Assembly: GCA_022564545.1 (NCBI GenBank)
Contig: JADFLG010000005.1
Span: 1 to 45,665, forward strand
From: Chloroflexota bacterium
GTDB taxonomy: Bacteria; Chloroflexota; Dehalococcoidia; Lucifugimonadales; Lucifugimonadaceae
DNA: 45,665 nucleotides
Reading direction: 5' to 3'
Both the position numbers and the translations under genes were made by a program. Positions within the stretch are counted from its first letter, which is position 1. Every line of letters starts with the position of its first letter. Of the stretch, positions 34,482 to 42,012 are shown piece after piece. The notes below the pieces were generated by a model. The model was not told where the DNA came from. It did not search any database and saw only the letters and a program-made list of their open reading frames with translations.

Positions 34482-34961
34482 TTAATCCGTCCCGAATTCG
34501 ATGACCTGGGCCTCGTACTGCGCTGAGCCCAGGTTCTGGCGTTCCTGGATTTCAGGCGGCCAGGAGCTTTTTATGTACGCGAGCACTGCGAGCACCTCTT
34601 CATCCGAAAGAGCGCCCCGAAACGCCGGCATGATAGTGGCAAGCGGTGGGCGGTCCAGTGTCCACTGGTAAAGGAGCCTGTCCGGGTGGTGCCAGGTGTG
34701 GCCAGCATCACCATGAACCGGTGCCGGATCGATCGCGGCAGGACCCTGCACCGGACCATGGCATGAAGCGCAGTTCTGCGAATAAATGAGGTTGCCCGAT
34801 TCTATTCGACTGCTGGTTAGCTCGATTGGGAACTTCCCCGAACCAGCGGCGTCAATACTGGCGGCGCCGTCGATATTTGCATCATTGGCATCACCGCACG
34901 CGCCCAGCACGGCGACAACAAACAACAGCGATGCCGCGACCAGACGCTTTTTTAGTCTCAT
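34482..34961 (-). CDS. lipoprotein c-type cytochrome
   Basis: 159 residues from the ATG at 34961. The signal peptide ends in lipobox LGAC (lipidated Cys22). One heme-binding CASCH motif lies at residues 64-68, with Met111 in TIMPAFRG as the probable sixth ligand. The closing LSDEEVLAVLAYIKSSWP is the typical class I cytochrome c C-terminal helix. It is a membrane-anchored, extracytoplasmic electron carrier. It is divergent from csoR, so it may be linked to copper handling (for example as an electron donor to a copper enzyme), but this is inference. The frame could be extended to 35048; the Met before RLKKRL fits a signal peptide better. Confidence 0.87.
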   Translation of the reverse strand: MRLKKRLVAASLLFVVAVLGACGDANDANIDGAASIDAAGSGKFPIELTSSRIESGNLIYSQNCASCHGPVQGPAAIDPAPVHGDAGHTWHHPDRLLYQWTLDRPPLATIMPAFRGALSDEEVLAVLAYIKSSWPPEIQERQNLGSAQYEAQVIEFGTD

Positions 34962-35012
34962 AGAGTCCAATATATCGATTCCGTCCATACTGTATCTGAC
35001 GCATAAACCCTC

Positions 35013-35036
35013 ACCCCCCCGGTGGGGGTATACAAT
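35013..35036 (+). promoter_or_regulatory. CsoR-type operator overlapping the csoR-copA promoter
   Basis: ACCCCC-CCGGT-GGGGGT (35013-35029) is an inverted repeat of the GC-box kind bound by CsoR/RcnR-family repressors. It lies directly before a good -10 TACAAT (35031-35036), so bound repressor would block the polymerase. csoR begins about 65 bp downstream. Confidence 0.65.
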
Positions 35037-35101
35037 AGTGTCAGACACGAATTATTCGCACCGAAGCGATCTGAAAACTCTTGGTGGAAAATACTAACTA
35101 T

Positions 35102-35404
35102 ATGAACAAGGCACACGGGCATCACGATCACGACGCCGCCAAATCCAAAACCAGGGCCGATGCGATCAAACGACTCAGCTACATTGAGGGACACCTGGCC
35201 GGTGTAAAGAAGATGGTCGACGACGGCCGCTACTGCGTCGACATCCTCCGTCAAACGTTCGCCGTGCGGCGCGCAATTCAGAAACTGGAATCGCAACTCA
35301 TTGACGGGCACCTCCGCACCTGCGTGGTCGAGGGTGTAAAAGACGGACGCGAAGAACAGATCCTCAGTGAACTGGTGGAGCTTTACGAAATTGCCGACCG
35401 CTAA
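35102..35404 (+). CDS. csoR: CsoR-family copper-sensing repressor
   Basis: 100 residues from the ATG at 35102; TTG at 35081 and GTG at 35084 are in-frame alternatives, and no ribosome site clearly decides. The family core is RLSYIEGHLAGVKKMVDDGR. The Cu(I) ligands of CsoR, in a Cys-His-Cys pattern, are Cys45 (YCVDIL), His70 and Cys74 (DGHLRTCV). This set separates it from nickel or sulfur-sensing relatives. The N-terminus is His-rich (HGHHDHD), which may add metal binding. It would release its operator on binding Cu(I) and derepress copA downstream. copA overlaps its 3' end. Confidence 0.9.
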   Translation: MNKAHGHHDHDAAKSKTRADAIKRLSYIEGHLAGVKKMVDDGRYCVDILRQTFAVRRAIQKLESQLIDGHLRTCVVEGVKDGREEQILSELVELYEIADR

Positions 35405-37829
35405 CGTCCCCGAAGCAACAGGAGAATCGGTAAAACAGGAGCTTTCGACCCTGACATTCAGCGTCGGGGGTATGACCTGCGCAGCCTGTGTTTACCACGT
35501 GGGTAGCGCACTGCGCGAGTTGCCGGGCGTGATCGATGCAAACGTGAGTATCGGCACTGAGACCGCAACTGTCGAGTTCGCCCCCACATCTGGCGCCGTG
35601 ACCAAATCGGCGCTCAGGGATGCCGTGTCGGGAGCCGGTTACTCGATTCGCGGCTTTGCAGACGAAGACGCTTCGATCTTCTCCGATGGCGACAGGGCCG
35701 TCCGCGAGGCCGAGCTAAAGAACACGCGCAACCTGATGGCGTTCAGCCTGGTTGTCGCCGCTTTCGTGATGGTCGCCATGAACTATGCGTCGATCGAGGC
35801 TCTTTCGGGAATTTCTCCTACTGCGGCCAACGTTATTTTCCTGGCGCTGGCGACCCCGGTGCAGTTCTGGGCAGGTTCGCGTTTCTATCACTCGGCCTGG
35901 AGCGCCGCACGGCTTCGTACTTCCAATATGAACACACTGGTGGCTATCGGCACTTCCACTGCGTATTTTTACAGCGTGGCGGTCACGCTACTCCGGCCGA
36001 CGTTCGAAGGGTCGCTCACATTCTCTGATGTCGCGGTAGGTGGTAGTCACGCCACTGGCACGTATTTTGATGTTTCCGCCGCGATTATCGGGCTGATCCT
36101 GCTGGGTCGCTGGCTCGAGGCCAGGGCCCGCGGGAGGACCTCCGACGCCATAAAGAAGTTGATTGGCCTCCAGCCATCAAGGGCGGTGGTCATCAAAAAC
36201 GGCTCGCCAGTCGAGGTCGATATCGCCGAAGTTGAGACCGGAGACGTAATAGTTCTTCGCCCCGGCGAACGTGTGCCGGTAGACGGTCAAATTTCGGAAG
36301 GCACCACTGCTATCGACGAATCGATGCTTACCGGAGAACCGGTCCCGGTTGAAAAACAGCCCGGCGATGAACTGTTCACCGGGACCGTGAACGGCACAGG
36401 CGCGGTCCGGTTCGTAGCTTCGGCAGTTGGACGAGAGACGGTACTGGCCGGAATCGTGAGGATGGTCCAGCAGGCACAGTCGTCCCGCGCACCGATTGAG
36501 CACCTGGTAGACAAAGTGACCGCGCGTTTCGTGCCTGCAGTCCTGATCACTGCGGTGGTCGTCTTCACCGTGTGGTCGTTCCTGGCTCCCGAGCCGGCAA
36601 TGATAAACGCGCTGCTGATGACCGTTGCAGTGCTCGTTATCGCATGCCCGTGCGCACTCGGCCTTGCAACGCCGACCGCCATCATGGTCGGAATGGGCCG
36701 GGGAGCGACGAACGGCGTACTCATTAGAAATGCCGATGCGCTCGAACGCGCTCACAGGGTCGACACTGTCGTGTTCGACAAGACCGGCACGCTCACCGAG
36801 GGAAAACCGGCGATCACGAGTGTCAGAGCGTTTGACGTGACCGAAACCGAGTTGATTCGACTCGCAGCTGCAGCCGAGTCGGGATCCGAGCACCCGCTCG
36901 CGGCAGCCGTACTGGCTGAAGCAAAGGCCCGCGATGTTGAAATTCCAGAAGCGTCGGACGTCATGGCGACACCGGGGCGCGGCATCTCGGCGTCCGTCGA
37001 AGGCTCGACAATCCTGGTGGGCAGCCCATCCTTCATAAGTGAAAAAACCGACGCCTCCTACGAGTTCACCGAAGCGGGGTTCAGGCTGGCCGAAGGGGGT
37101 GAAACGGTTCTGGCGGTCGCGAAGGACGGCAAACCGGTCGGCTTGTTCGGCGTGTCTGACCGGGTCAGGTCCGAAGCCAGCAGCGCTATCGCCACCCTGA
37201 AGGCTCGCGGGATCCGAACCGTGATGCTGACCGGCGACAACCGCAGGACCGCAGAGAAAGTCGCAGCTGAAATCGGTATCGATGAGGTCATTGCTGAAGT
37301 ACTGCCCGATGGCAAATCGGCCGAAATCTCCAGACTTCGTAACGATGGCGGCACAGTAGCCATGGTCGGCGATGGGATTAACGATGCTCCGGCACTTGCT
37401 ACAGCTGATGTAGGAATCGCAATCGGCAGCGGTACTGATATCGCCATCGAAGCCGCGGATGTGACGATCACTTCTGGCGACCCGGGCATGGTCGCCGAGC
37501 TTATCGATCTCAGTCGCAGCACCATGCGTACGATCAAGCAAAACCTGTTCTGGGCGTTCTTCTACAACGTCATGTTGATCCCGATCGCCGCCGGGGTCCT
37601 GTATCCGATATTCAGTGACGGGACCGTTCCAGGTTTCCTGCAGCCGATAATCGGTCAGTTCGGCTTTTTGAACCCGATCGTCGCTGCGGCCGCGATGGCG
37701 ATAAGTTCGGTGACCGTAGTCACAAACTCCCTGAGGCTGGGCGGGGGTGCCCGGAAGCGCCGTCCGACCCGGCCGCCGACGACACCGGAAATTGGCGTTC
37801 CGGCACGGGCAACTAACCAGGCAGTCTGA
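35391..37829 (+). CDS. copA: P1B-type copper-exporting ATPase
   Basis: 812 residues from TTG at 35391, chosen because GGTGGAG lies 10 bp upstream; GTG at 35367 is also possible. Both overlap csoR. One HMA domain is present (GMTCAACVYHVGSAL, Cu ligands Cys30 and Cys33). Membrane segments flank the CPC metal-transfer motif (Cys419-Pro-Cys421, CPCALGLATP). The actuator carries TGEP, phosphorylation occurs on Asp463 of DKTGTLTEG, and the nucleotide-binding part has SGSEHPLA and the hinge GDGINDAPAL. This set marks subgroup P1B-1, Cu(I) export. The C-terminal 35 residues after the last membrane segment are basic and Pro-rich. It forms an operon with csoR and a YHS protein. Confidence 0.94.
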   Translation: MPTANVPEATGESVKQELSTLTFSVGGMTCAACVYHVGSALRELPGVIDANVSIGTETATVEFAPTSGAVTKSALRDAVSGAGYSIRGFADEDASIFSDGDRAVREAELKNTRNLMAFSLVVAAFVMVAMNYASIEALSGISPTAANVIFLALATPVQFWAGSRFYHSAWSAARLRTSNMNTLVAIGTSTAYFYSVAVTLLRPTFEGSLTFSDVAVGGSHATGTYFDVSAAIIGLILLGRWLEARARGRTSDAIKKLIGLQPSRAVVIKNGSPVEVDIAEVETGDVIVLRPGERVPVDGQISEGTTAIDESMLTGEPVPVEKQPGDELFTGTVNGTGAVRFVASAVGRETVLAGIVRMVQQAQSSRAPIEHLVDKVTARFVPAVLITAVVVFTVWSFLAPEPAMINALLMTVAVLVIACPCALGLATPTAIMVGMGRGATNGVLIRNADALERAHRVDTVVFDKTGTLTEGKPAITSVRAFDVTETELIRLAAAAESGSEHPLAAAVLAEAKARDVEIPEASDVMATPGRGISASVEGSTILVGSPSFISEKTDASYEFTEAGFRLAEGGETVLAVAKDGKPVGLFGVSDRVRSEASSAIATLKARGIRTVMLTGDNRRTAEKVAAEIGIDEVIAEVLPDGKSAEISRLRNDGGTVAMVGDGINDAPALATADVGIAIGSGTDIAIEAADVTITSGDPGMVAELIDLSRSTMRTIKQNLFWAFFYNVMLIPIAAGVLYPIFSDGTVPGFLQPIIGQFGFLNPIVAAAAMAISSVTVVTNSLRLGGGARKRRPTRPPTTPEIGVPARATNQAV

Positions 37830-37895
37830 GATGACTGGCAAGTTCGCCAGAGACAAAAAGGCCAGAAATCCAAGAAAGCCGAAAGGAAAAGTACG

Positions 37896-38096
37896 ATGAA
37901 AATCCCGTTTCTCAGTGGAAAGTCCGAAACAGCCACCGATCCTGTGTGCGGCATGAGCGTCGACACCTCCAATCCGGGGGGCGGGGCTTCCACGCACAAC
38001 GGAGAGGTTTACTACTTCTGCGGACCCGGCTGCAAAGTTGCGTTCGAGAAGGACCCAGAGGGATACCTCTCAGGCAAAAAATCCGTCGAGATGTAG
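37896..38096 (+). CDS. YHS-domain metal-binding protein
   Basis: 66 residues. One complete YHS domain: DPVCGMSVD at residues 15-23, then VYYFCGPGCKVAFEKDPEGYL. The three Cys would bind a metal; in copper loci such proteins are thought to act as soluble copper chaperones or as detached domains of CopA. AAAGGAAA lies just upstream of the ATG. It follows copA by 66 bp, in the same operon. Confidence 0.88.
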   Translation: MKIPFLSGKSETATDPVCGMSVDTSNPGGGASTHNGEVYYFCGPGCKVAFEKDPEGYLSGKKSVEM

Positions 38097-38226
38097 TCGC
38101 CCGAGCAGGTTTTTTTGCATCCCAAGCATTGCCAACCGCGTCTCATCAAACAATCAATCTAGTTGAGGAAGTTTGAGCCCCGATTAAGCGGTGACCAGAC
38201 AAGCGCGAAGTAAAACAGGAATACGA

Positions 38227-38484
38227 ATGCCCAGAACTGAACAACCACCAGCCGACGGCGTCGCAATCGTCTACACCCACCCGACCTGCGGGTACTGCGA
38301 TCTACTGAAGGAAGACCTGACAAAAGACGGTATTCCATTTCGGGAAATAGACGTTTCAAAAGAGCCCGGTCGGTGGACCGAGGTCGAACGGCTGTCCGGG
38401 GGCGACAGGATCACGCCCGTTATGGTCACCGCCAGTGGCGAAGTCGAAATCGGTTATAAGGGGATCGGCTGCAACTACAACTAG
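38227..38484 (+). CDS. glutaredoxin-like protein
   Basis: 85 residues from the ATG at 38227, which follows AGGAATACGA; a longer frame starts at 38191 but lacks a good site. YTHPTCGYCDLLKEDL gives the CxxC active site (Cys21, Cys24), and RITPVMV the cis-Pro of the thioredoxin fold. A further Cys lies near the end (GIGCNYN). It is shorter than ArsC. Its place after the copper genes suggests thiol repair during metal stress, by inference. Confidence 0.85.
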   Translation: MPRTEQPPADGVAIVYTHPTCGYCDLLKEDLTKDGIPFREIDVSKEPGRWTEVERLSGGDRITPVMVTASGEVEIGYKGIGCNYN

Positions 38485-38503
38485 GTGCCAGTGGCACGTT
38501 TTC
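38485..38503 (+). terminator. compact terminator after the copper cluster
   Basis: GTGCC-AGT-GGCAC followed by GTTTTCTGAAAG directly after the TAG stop. It is nearly identical to the terminator at 6201. Confidence 0.7.
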
Positions 38504-38710
38504 TGAAAGATTGATAGGGGCTGGCTAAGTCGAAGACTCTTGCTGCGGGTGGCGCGGCTAGGCCTGATACTTCCGAATGATCGCTTGTGTATCGTGCGAT
38601 TCGCGATCGGACCGGCACAACATGGCCGGTGGCCGGTTGCCGTTATTGCAGTGTTGACTGGCAAGACATAGCAGCCGTACTCTCAATAGCAGCGGTTAAC
38701 GCCGCCATGC

Positions 38711-38787
38711 GGTCCCGTGGTGTAGTGGTCTAACACGCCTCCCTGTCAAGGAGGAGATCGTCAGTTCAAATCTGATCGGGATCGCCA
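38711..38787 (+). tRNA. tRNA-Asp (anticodon GTC), left attachment site of a mini-island
   Basis: Complete cloverleaf: acceptor GGTCCCG/CGGGATC (one G-U pair), D arm, anticodon arm CCTCC-CTGTCAA-GGAGG with anticodon GTC, T arm GTTCAAATC, discriminator G and encoded CCA. Its last 27 nt recur exactly at 40045-40071. Confidence 0.96.
38761..38787 (+). repeat. direct repeat / attachment site, left (tRNA-Asp 3' end)
   Basis: Exact 27-nt match to 40045-40071, covering the T arm, the 3' acceptor strand and CCA. The bases on either side differ between the copies. Confidence 0.85.
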
Positions 38788-38806
38788 GAAAGCGCAAGAT
38801 TCAATC

Positions 38807-38832
38807 AACCCCCGGTTTTTTTGCCGGGGGTT
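38807..38832 (+). terminator. hairpin after tRNA-Asp
   Basis: AACCCCCGG ... CCGGGGGTT, a 9-bp stem with a T-rich loop, 20 bp after tRNA-Asp. No T-run follows, so it may be a processing signal as well as a terminator. It belongs to the island side of the junction. Confidence 0.5.
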
Positions 38833-39027
38833 GGTGATTAATGAAATCTAGACTCGATTAGCGTAATAGGCTTCTTAGACATGTAGTCGGCTCGCACGAT
38901 CAATCGAAAACTGCAATCCAGCCATTGAAATCCACCGTAGCCGAGAATATTGTCCTGACACATTCTGCATGACAACAACTGGTTGCCAACACACAATCTA
39001 CCCGCAATATGAATCCCGTACGATTAG

Positions 39028-39056
39028 TTGACAAGCGAACGCATCTGATGAATATT
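39028..39056 (+). promoter_or_regulatory. promoter of the island operon
   Basis: TTGACA (39028-39033), 17-bp spacer, AATATT (39051-39056). The -35 is perfect and the -10 weak. The first gene's ATG is 27 bp further on, with GGAG between. The remaining 38833-39027 holds nothing I recognise. Confidence 0.5.
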
Positions 39057-39082
39057 TGTGCCGCAAGCCGCCGGAGCATCAA

Positions 39083-39760
39083 ATGACCACCGCGACGTTC
39101 TCTATCGCCGGTCTTGGCTTACTACGTCAAATCCCCGTCGATCTCTCCGATAATCCCAAAAAAATTAGCCGGGCTCAGCAAAAAGCGCGCGCAATTGAGC
39201 GTGCGGAGAATTTGTCACGCCCATTGGTCGGCATGACCGACATAGAAGACATCCTGAGATATCTTGAATTGGTTGAGAGTGAGTTCGTCGCCGCTCTTGC
39301 GGAGCTTGCAGGCCTAATAACGCCTCGCGAACTAAAAGAGGCGAGGGGTAATCTCATCTACAAGGCTCTCGTTAAAAAATTCTCTGCGATTGAAGAGATG
39401 GCAGGGTCGGAAAAGCACGATCAGATCGTCTCGGTCGTTCACAGCATGGAAGCAATGTCGGAATGGGTAAATACTCAAATCGAAAATGTACGGGAATTCG
39501 ATCATGTGGCGTCTGGATCCAAGTCGATCGCAAATGACGAAGCCGCTTCGAAATACCTGCGTGCGTTGCTCGGCTTAGTTGCAGTCAGTTCAATGGTCAA
39601 TGATGATGATCCCGGGTGGCCAACCGATTCGCTTATGCACTTGATCGATGCACTCGACGATTTGATGGATGACGCCGAAGTTTCGCTCCTCGGCACCCGG
39701 CCCGCCAACTACGACCTCAAGGAATCTCAGCCGTTGAGCGCGTTGGCAGATGTCCTCTAA
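39083..39760 (+). CDS. island protein of unknown family, candidate antitoxin partner
   Basis: 225 residues from the ATG at 39083 (GGAG 7 bp upstream; an earlier in-frame codon at 39056 lies in the -10). I do not recognise a family. It looks mostly helical, with a basic N-terminal section (KKISRAQQKARAIERAENL) that could bind nucleic acid, and an acidic C-terminal section rich in Asp (VNDDDPGWPTD, LIDALDDLMDDAEVSL). The RelE-like toxin gene overlaps its last 11 bases, the usual antitoxin-first order. Typical RelE-partner antitoxins are 60-100 residues, so this would be unusually large; alternatively the toxin gene may have a different partner. Confidence 0.7.
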   Translation: MTTATFSIAGLGLLRQIPVDLSDNPKKISRAQQKARAIERAENLSRPLVGMTDIEDILRYLELVESEFVAALAELAGLITPRELKEARGNLIYKALVKKFSAIEEMAGSEKHDQIVSVVHSMEAMSEWVNTQIENVREFDHVASGSKSIANDEAASKYLRALLGLVAVSSMVNDDDPGWPTDSLMHLIDALDDLMDDAEVSLLGTRPANYDLKESQPLSALADVL

Positions 39761-40040
39761 ATATGAGGTCAAGATCGGGAACAAAGCGTCAAAACAAGTA
39801 CGCGAATTGATAAAAACCCAGCCTGGCGCATTCAAGCGAAAGCTACGCGAAACTATTGGCGTTCTAGGCGATAATCCATACATTTCGCCAGAGAGCGGTC
39901 GAAGATACCAGCCTAAAAAGTTAGCAAATGGGCGTTGGGCGGTTCGAATAGACCAAAATCATAGGATGGAATACGCAATCGCGGGCCAGGTCGTTCACAT
40001 TATTAGAGTCGCCGACAGGCGTGACGCATATAAAACTTAG
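39750..40040 (+). CDS. RelE/ParE-superfamily toxin
   Basis: 96 residues. It fits the RelE/YoeB/ParE fold: YEVKIGNKASKQVRELIK at the start, a two-helix hairpin (FKRKLRETIGVLGDNPY), then ANGRWAVRIDQNHRMEYAI and VVHIIRVADRRDAY. The W...RI...HR...Y pattern followed by a closing strand and an Arg/Tyr end is shared with Txe/YoeB mRNA interferases. It would cleave mRNA at the ribosome or, in ParE-like members, poison gyrase. Its start overlaps the upstream gene by 11 bp. Its stop is 4 bp before the right attachment repeat. Confidence 0.83.
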   Translation: MSSKYEVKIGNKASKQVRELIKTQPGAFKRKLRETIGVLGDNPYISPESGRRYQPKKLANGRWAVRIDQNHRMEYAIAGQVVHIIRVADRRDAYKT

Positions 40041-40044
40041 CGGT

Positions 40045-40071
40045 TCAGTTCAAATCTGATCGGGATCGCCA
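40045..40071 (+). repeat. direct repeat / attachment site, right
   Basis: Exact copy of the last 27 nt of tRNA-Asp, without the rest of a tRNA. It marks the island's right junction. The sequence after it presumably followed tRNA-Asp before insertion. Confidence 0.85.
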
Positions 40072-40075
40072 CAAG

Positions 40076-40114
40076 ACGAAAAAAGAAAGGCCCCGGATGA
40101 AAGTCCGGGGCCTT
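40076..40114 (-). terminator. terminator of the exporter gene
   Basis: AAGGCCCCGGA-TGAAAG-TCCGGGGCCTT is an 11-bp perfect stem. On the minus strand it is followed by TCTTTTTTCG, a classical U-run, so it ends the transcript from 41825. It may also have served tRNA-Asp before the island arrived. Confidence 0.8.
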
Positions 40115-40160
40115 ATCGCGTCCCCAGGCGCAGGAGACGCGAAGGAGGAGGGAAGTTGGG

Positions 40161-41825
40161 CTACTGGTCGATTCTTACAGTAGCTGCCGCAGGTTCGCCA
40201 GTGGCAGGACCTACTGCAGAACCAGGCACATCCAACTCGATCGTTGGCGCATCTGTTGCCGGAGCTGGCCCGGAAGCTGGCGCAGCGACCAGGTCATGCT
40301 TGGGCATGAACCTCCAGACCAGAACTGTTCCTACCAGGGCCACGACACCTGCAACCACGTACACAATCGAAGTTCCGTCGATAAACGACTGCCTTGACGC
40401 CAGGGCAAGCTCTTCGCCTGCTGTACCGCCAGTAAGGGAGTCGGCCACCTGAAGCGCCGCACCGATCGAGTTGCTCGCCGCCGCGGCAGCGCCCTCGCCC
40501 AGGCCGGATATCGCATCCGACATGCTCGAGGAGTAGACCGAGCTCAGGATTGACCCGAAGATGCCGACACCCAGCGCGCCGCCAATTTGCCGAATAGTGT
40601 CGTTCAATGCGGAACCAACACCGGCTTGCGCCTCGGGAACCGCCGCCATAACGGCATCGGTTGCGGGCGCCATCACGTTAGACATCCCGAGACCCATCGC
40701 AAAGATGAGCGATCCCGTTATCCAGTAAGCAGTCTCGATATCGAGAATGGCCATCCCGGCCACGGACACGGCGACCACGAACAGTCCCCCGGTCATTACC
40801 GTGCGGGCATTCAGTCTCGCAACGAGAATCGCACTTGTCGGAGCGCCCACCATGAAGCCCAGTGCCATCGGCACCAGCCGGATGCCAGTGTCGAGCGGCG
40901 AGTAGCCCTGGACGAACTGCAGGAACTGGGTCAGCATGAACATCATGCCCAGCATTGCCATAAACGCAATGCCGATCGCACCGACGCTTGCCGACAGGCG
41001 TGCATTGAGGAACAGGTGTAGGTCGACCATCGGGTGCTCGCGGCTTAGCTCGTACCAGACGAACAGGGCGCCAAAAGCGAGAGACGCTGCGAATCCCCCG
41101 AGGGTCACCGCCGCAAGCCATCCCTGCGCTGGAGCTTCGATGATGGTGTATATCAGCAAAGAAAGTGCCGCCATCGAGATCAGCGCGCCTACGATGTCGG
41201 TGGTTTTGGCATTCTTGTCACGGCTCTCCGGCACGAGAAAGATCGAACCCACAAGGGCAACCAGCACGACCGGCACGTTCAGCAGGAATACCGATCCCCA
41301 GAAAAAGTTTTCCAGCAGCCAGCCACCGGCAATCATTCCTCCCGGAATGCCAATCGCGGCAACCCCGGCCCAGATGCCGATCGCCTTTGCACGCTCCTCA
41401 CGGGGGAACACGTCGACGATCACTGAGAGCGTCGACGGCATGATCAGTGCGCCACCGATGCCCTGGCCTGCCCGGGCAATGATTAGCTGGGTGGTGGATT
41501 CCGAGAATGCAGCGCCAACGCTTGCCAGCCCGAATATCACCAGTCCGGTCTGGAACGCAAGCCTGCGGCCAAAACGGTCGCCAAGCGATCCCATGGTGAG
41601 CAGCACTCCGGCGAACACCAGTATGTACGCATTGATGATCCACTGGAGTCCCGATGCCGAGGCATTCAGGGAATTCTGCAGTGTCGGGATGGCGACGTTC
41701 AAGACCGTGATATCCAGCCCGATGATTATCAGCGCGATTGAGAGGATCCCGAGGGTCCATTTCCTTTTGGCGTACCCGGCGCTGTCACGGATTTGGGCCT
41801 CGCCGGTCGTAGTTGCAGTATTCAT
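40161..41825 (-). CDS. DHA2-family (EmrB/QacA-type) 14-TM multidrug exporter
   Basis: 554 residues of the major facilitator superfamily, drug:H+ antiporter-2. The first helix has LDITVLNVAIPTL (motif D1), then LQWIINAYILVFA, GSLGDRFGRRLAF (motif A) and GIWAGVAAIGIPGGMIAGG (motif C, the antiporter motif). About 14 hydrophobic segments run to residue 515 or so, and a Pro/Ala-rich tail follows. It would export hydrophobic toxic compounds by proton exchange; the substrate is unknown. The gene is downstream of a TetR regulator and has two copies of the TGACTGACGATCAGTCA operator before it, so it is evidently controlled by that regulator. Confidence 0.92.
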   Translation of the reverse strand: MNTATTTGEAQIRDSAGYAKRKWTLGILSIALIIIGLDITVLNVAIPTLQNSLNASASGLQWIINAYILVFAGVLLTMGSLGDRFGRRLAFQTGLVIFGLASVGAAFSESTTQLIIARAGQGIGGALIMPSTLSVIVDVFPREERAKAIGIWAGVAAIGIPGGMIAGGWLLENFFWGSVFLLNVPVVLVALVGSIFLVPESRDKNAKTTDIVGALISMAALSLLIYTIIEAPAQGWLAAVTLGGFAASLAFGALFVWYELSREHPMVDLHLFLNARLSASVGAIGIAFMAMLGMMFMLTQFLQFVQGYSPLDTGIRLVPMALGFMVGAPTSAILVARLNARTVMTGGLFVVAVSVAGMAILDIETAYWITGSLIFAMGLGMSNVMAPATDAVMAAVPEAQAGVGSALNDTIRQIGGALGVGIFGSILSSVYSSSMSDAISGLGEGAAAAASNSIGAALQVADSLTGGTAGEELALASRQSFIDGTSIVYVVAGVVALVGTVLVWRFMPKHDLVAAPASGPAPATDAPTIELDVPGSAVGPATGEPAAATVRIDQ

Positions 41826-41856
41826 AACGAAATTTTCCTTGCTGTTGCCAGCTGGT

Positions 41857-41873
41857 TGACTGACGATCAGTCA
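41857..41873. promoter_or_regulatory. TetR operator copy 1
   Basis: TGACTGACGATCAGTCA, a 17-bp palindrome with 7-bp arms, lies 32 bp upstream of the exporter ATG. Identical copies lie at 41974 and 42641. Confidence 0.85.
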
Positions 41874-41973
41874 CAATTGGGTAAAAGAAGTGAGATTCGT
41901 CTCTCAAAAATGCAGAGACCCGGACAGATACTCATGACTTTCTCCTTGAAACTTCGTTGCGTGCGGATTGGAA

Positions 41974-41990
41974 TGACTGACGATCAGTCA
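41974..41990. promoter_or_regulatory. TetR operator copy 2
   Basis: Identical 17-bp palindrome, 117 bp from copy 1, in the interval between the tetR stop and the exporter. The distance is about eleven helical turns, which would allow DNA looping. Confidence 0.85.
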
Positions 41991-42012
41991 GCATGATTTA
42001 AAGCAAATAAAA

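Larger units (their letters stand above)
38761..40071. mobile_element. tRNA-Asp-integrated mini-island bearing a toxin-antitoxin pair
   Basis: The last 27 nt of tRNA-Asp (38761-38787, TCAGTTCAAATC...GGATCGCCA) are repeated exactly at 40045-40071. The 1.28 kb in between is visibly less GC-rich than its surroundings and holds only a two-gene unit. This is the structure left when an element integrates at a tRNA 3' end. No integrase is inside, so it must have been inserted by one supplied elsewhere or be a deletion remnant. The toxin gene ends only 4 bp before the right repeat. Confidence 0.8.

Noticed and set aside
36177-37997. 606-residue minus-strand frame opposite copA
   Set aside because: Shadow frame of copA: Arg/His/Cys-rich, no recognisable domain.
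38900-39082. 60-residue minus-strand frame in the island leader
   Set aside because: Overlaps the promoter of the island operon, Cys-rich without pattern, no ribosome site.
39750-40040. The island as a remnant prophage or integron cassette
   Set aside because: No integrase, phage or attC-like structure is seen; the flanks are tRNA-derived direct repeats.
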